The notes under the pieces are model-generated. The model did not search any database. It was given only the letters and a program-made list of their open reading frames with translations, and had not been told where the DNA came from. A DNA stretch of 64,000 nucleotides from JACMLD01 sp039919885. Lineage in GTDB: Bacteria > Bacteroidota > Bacteroidia > Chitinophagales > Chitinophagaceae. Positions within the stretch are counted from its first letter, which is position 1. Every line of letters starts with the position of its first letter. The stretch lies in the NCBI GenBank assembly GCA_039919885.1, contig JBDSEV010000091.1, forward strand, positions 1 to 64,000, given 5' to 3'. A program made the translations under genes and the position numbers. Positions 61,361 to 64,000 of the stretch are shown here, in pieces.

Positions 61361-62404
61361 TTAATTATTGTTCCGGGTGCTGAAACCAATGCTCATGGAG
61401 GTACTGCCGGACGGAATAGAAGTGGGAACACTTAAACTATAAATACTGGGCGTATTGGGTATCCCTGATAATTTGTATGGATCCGTAGCGCCAAACGCCC
61501 CGCAATCCGGCGTTGTAACAGCGCCAACAGTAAGCCCGCCGGCAATGGCGGGTGAACCTGCTTTTAACGCAGCCCTGGAATCCAGGCTGCCGGTAGTACC
61601 GCCCTGGTAAACGGTTGTCATGTCAACGTTTACGAGGTTGGCTGTGGCTGTACCAGGGAGCACCTGGTTGCTCTGGAAGAGATTGTTTTTAATCGTGCTG
61701 TTTGTGAAAACACATGCCGATGTTGTTCCGAAAATATTATTGGCGATATAGGTATTGGACATCGCAAATGCGTTGCCACCTATAATGGTATTATTTCTAA
61801 AAATATTTCCGGAACCCGACAATGCGGCCAGTGATGTAAAGGCCCCGTTGTAAAAGATATTATTTTCAGCTACAAAATTAGTAACGACTGCCGTTCCCGA
61901 CATACTAATACTCACGCCATTATTAAAAAAGCATTTCCGGAAACTATACGCGTCATTGGTGCCATTTTCAAAATAGCAACCGGACGAAAAATATACTTTT
62001 TCAAAAGAAATATTTGCACCCCCAACAAAATATGCTCCGCCTGCAATGTTAATGCCGATAAACCTGCTGCCGTCTGCGCCGGCACCGATGCGAAAGAAAT
62101 CAAGGCGACCATCTTTTGTTGCGGCCTGTAGCCCGGTATTGGCAGGTTCTGCTGTACTGGATGGATCTAAAAAGTAACCGAGTCCTATTACGGTGATGCG
62201 TTTGGCCAGTGTTATACTGTTGGTACCGTAATTGCTGACGCTGGGTTCAAGGTGAATAGTATCACCGGCCGTTGCAGCAGCTACTGCGTCCGCGAAATTG
62301 GTAAAGTCCGCGACTACGCCCGGGTTATTGTTGACGCGCCAGATTTTAGCCTGTGATGACAAAGCGCTGAGGGCAAACAAAAAAGAAAAGAAAAAATATT
62401 TCAT
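61361..62404 (-). CDS. Secreted right-handed beta-helix protein
   Basis: The 347-residue protein has a signal peptide (MKYFFFSFLFALSALSSQA) and a pectate-lyase-like beta-helix: FADAVAAATAGDTIHLEPSV at the first turn, then repeated coils such as ITVIGLGYFLDPSS, FIGINIAGGAYFVGGANISF, NNTIIGGNAFAMSNTYIANN and STIKNNLFQSN. Asn ladders fit this fold. No catalytic residues for pectate lyase can be named. There is no T9SS domain, so it may remain in the periplasm or reach the surface another way. The giant T9SS gene follows 136 bp downstream on the same strand, which suggests a joint role on the surface. Confidence 0.82.
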   Translation of the reverse strand: MKYFFFSFLFALSALSSQAKIWRVNNNPGVVADFTNFADAVAAATAGDTIHLEPSVSNYGTNSITLAKRITVIGLGYFLDPSSTAEPANTGLQAATKDGRLDFFRIGAGADGSRFIGINIAGGAYFVGGANISFEKVYFSSGCYFENGTNDAYSFRKCFFNNGVSISMSGTAVVTNFVAENNIFYNGAFTSLAALSGSGNIFRNNTIIGGNAFAMSNTYIANNIFGTTSACVFTNSTIKNNLFQSNQVLPGTATANLVNVDMTTVYQGGTTGSLDSRAALKAGSPAIAGGLTVGAVTTPDCGAFGATDPYKLSGIPNTPSIYSLSVPTSIPSGSTSMSIGFSTRNNN

Positions 62405-62807
62405 GGTGGTTGATTTTAGGGGATAAAAGTATTTTCATTTATCCTGCTGCCTATCCCCGAAAAACAGGATATTTATTGAAAATCAAAAAATCATGGAAAA
62501 AGGGGAGAAAGCCGCGCACGGGCATTTGCTTTATTTGTACAGTGGCCACAAAGCTCATACATTAGTAAAAGGATTTCTTATTTATTAGTACGGTTGGTTT
62601 TCTGCCCGTCGTTTTCCCATGCTCAGTCCGAACAAAGAAAAAACCGCTTGCTGCGGAAACTTATACAACCAAAGGAAGAGAAGACCGCAGGCGCAGTCGA
62701 AAGCAATGGGCCGAACAGTATCCGCAACGCAGTGGATCGGCTTAGCGGGAAAGTGGACATTTAATCATAAACAGAAAAAGCCACCGCTGTGCTGAAGCGT
62801 TAATAGC
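62405..62807. other. 403-bp divergent intergenic region
   Basis: This stretch separates the divergent beta-helix gene and the TPR signalling gene. Only tiny ORFs are present (for instance 31 codons from 62493) and none looks real. A TTTATTTG near 62530 is one base from a -7 element. I see no operator or RNA structure that stands out. Confidence 0.5.
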
Positions 62808-64000
62808 ATGAAAAAATATGTTTTTACTTTTTTACTGATTGGCTGTATCATGCCCCTGTTTGCACAGCCGGGTGCGAACCGGGATAGCCTCTTGAATTTG
62901 CTGGGTAAAGCAAAGCCCGACACCAATAAGGTGCAGTTGCTTTACAAGCTCGCATTCTACTATGAAATGAACAACCTGGATTCCTGCAGCTTTTATTTAC
63001 AAAAAACGAAAGCACTGTCGGATTCCCTGCACTATACAAAAGGGGAATATTTATACCATGAAAGAAGTTCAGTATTTTCCTATACAAAAGGAAATTATAC
63101 TGCGGCCATGGAACATGCCAATGTCGGACTGGCGCTGGCAAGGCAATTGAAAGATTCTGTGCTGGTGGCTATTATGCTAAATAACATCGCCATTAGTTAC
63201 AGCTTCCTGGAAAAATACCATGAACAGCTTGACTATACATTACAAGTAAAAAGAGTTATAGAAGCGCTGAAAGATTCGGCCAAACTTTCACCCCTCTACC
63301 ACAACCTGGCCAACTGCTACCTCAATATAGCGCAGTACCGAAAGAGTGCCGACTGCGCGCTGTATTCAATTAAACTGTACAGCGTATACAAGAAACGAAA
63401 TGACTACATCAACCGGGTCTACGGTACGCTGGCCGGGGCCTATGAAAACCTTGCCAAGCGCGACAGTGCATTGTATTTTATTGAAAGGGCCGAAGCCGCT
63501 TCGCTCAAAAACAACGACAAGTACGCACTGGTTGTATTGTACATGCAACACTGTAACTTGTTTGCAAATCTTGGGCAATTTGATAAGATGATGGTATTGG
63601 CGCAGCAATCTGCTGTGCTGGCAGAAGCGCTGCAAAGTACCCAGGTAATGGCTTCTGCCAAATACGCGATTGCTGCTGCGAACTTTTACACTGGCAATAA
63701 TGCAGCAGCAGGAAAATACATCCGGGAGGCGATTGCCATGGCAAAGAAAGACAGCCTCACAGACGATTTACAAAACAGTTTTGCCCTGCTTTCCTATATT
63801 GCCGCAAGAGAGGGTAATTTCAAATCACTGATTGATGCCAGGAAAAGCTGGGATTCTATCAGGGAAACTGCATTGAACGAACAGATAGTAAAGAGTACTG
63901 CGGAGATGGAGAGTAAATATGAGGCAGGAAAAAAAGACAACCAGATTACGCTGCAGCATGCACAGTTGGAAAAAAGACAACTATTTATTTACCTGCTGGT
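62808..64000 (+). CDS. TPR-containing sensor protein, truncated by the window end
   Basis: The ATG at 62808 opens a frame that stays open for 397 codons to the last base, so the 3' part is missing. The signal-like N-terminus is MKKYVFTFLLIGCIMPLFAQ, followed by TPR units at about residues 25-330: SLLNLLGKAKPDTNKVQLLYKLA, NNIAISYSFLEKYHEQ, HNLANCYLNIAQYRKSAD, TLAGAYENLAKRDSALYF and YIREAIAMAKKDS. A coiled-coil (MESKYEAGKKDNQITLQHAQ) and the beginning of a transmembrane helix (QLFIYLLV) then follow. In Bacteroidota this order usually precedes a histidine kinase or LuxR-type output domain; which one is here cannot be told. Confidence 0.82.
   Translation, partial: MKKYVFTFLLIGCIMPLFAQPGANRDSLLNLLGKAKPDTNKVQLLYKLAFYYEMNNLDSCSFYLQKTKALSDSLHYTKGEYLYHERSSVFSYTKGNYTAAMEHANVGLALARQLKDSVLVAIMLNNIAISYSFLEKYHEQLDYTLQVKRVIEALKDSAKLSPLYHNLANCYLNIAQYRKSADCALYSIKLYSVYKKRNDYINRVYGTLAGAYENLAKRDSALYFIERAEAASLKNNDKYALVVLYMQHCNLFANLGQFDKMMVLAQQSAVLAEALQSTQVMASAKYAIAAANFYTGNNAAAGKYIREAIAMAKKDSLTDDLQNSFALLSYIAAREGNFKSLIDARKSWDSIRETALNEQIVKSTAEMESKYEAGKKDNQITLQHAQLEKRQLFIYLL

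Overview
The window looks like a chromosome segment of a Bacteroidota bacterium, most likely of the Chitinophagaceae or a close relative. The support is: three secreted proteins with type IX secretion (T9SS) C-terminal sorting domains, a TonB-dependent receptor with a carboxypeptidase-like N-terminal domain, a PF14121-type putative porin, an HYC_CC_PP family protein, a NagB-PIG-L fusion, and promoters of the Bacteroidota type (TTG about 20 bp before TAnnTTTG) with little use of Shine-Dalgarno sites. No rRNA, tRNA, CRISPR array, insertion sequence or phage gene was recognised. Both strands are used in short directons. Most of the content is housekeeping or cell-envelope genes.

Layout. 1-11.4 kb: a three-domain sensor protein (TIR/deoxyribosyltransferase-like, TPR and SLOG-like domains), a small beta-barrel, a DinB-like protein, gamma-glutamyltransferase, a TonB receptor fused to thrombospondin type 3 repeats and an OmpA domain, a VOC protein, a NUDIX hydrolase and an EcsC protein. 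11.4-24.5 kb: an amidoligase-type gene set (esterase, RimK-like ATP-grasp, GCS2-type carboxylate-amine ligase, and further on a class I glutamine amidotransferase and a second, apparently permuted ATP-grasp protein). It is split by a 948-bp gap with no recognisable gene and by three secreted or periplasmic hydrolases (M43 protease, amidohydrolase lipoprotein, SGNH hydrolase). 24.8-31.2 kb: a MetA-like outer-membrane protein behind a palindromic operator, a metal/thiol stress directon (HYC_CC_PP, HMA protein, TlpA thioredoxin, beta-barrel), a porin and purine nucleoside phosphorylase. 31.3-37 kb: a T9SS type B surface protein, Lon protease and biotin synthase.

37.0-42.8 kb is a seven-gene minus-strand directon and the most promising candidate for an uncharacterised system. 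It runs: lipoprotein, UbiA-like membrane protein, M42 peptidase, a 59-residue membrane protein overlapping both neighbours, a kinase-like/methyltransferase fusion, a possible 52-residue protein, and a membrane sulfatase/LtaS-like enzyme. Both small ORFs are below the usual length cut-off. 42.8-54.8 kb: a LuxE-like acyl-protein synthetase, an esterase, a DUF1624 membrane protein, an Rrf2 regulator, dapB, a SufA/IscA-type protein, pyrR, the NagB-PIG-L fusion, a sphingomyelin-synthase-like PAP2 protein, an Omp85-type barrel, and a DUF3307/SatD-like pair behind three phased palindromes. 54.8-64 kb: a 2044-residue T9SS adhesin-like protein, a beta-helix protein, and a TPR signalling gene cut by the window edge.

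Functional calls rest on motifs and remembered family patterns read by eye. No database search was run.
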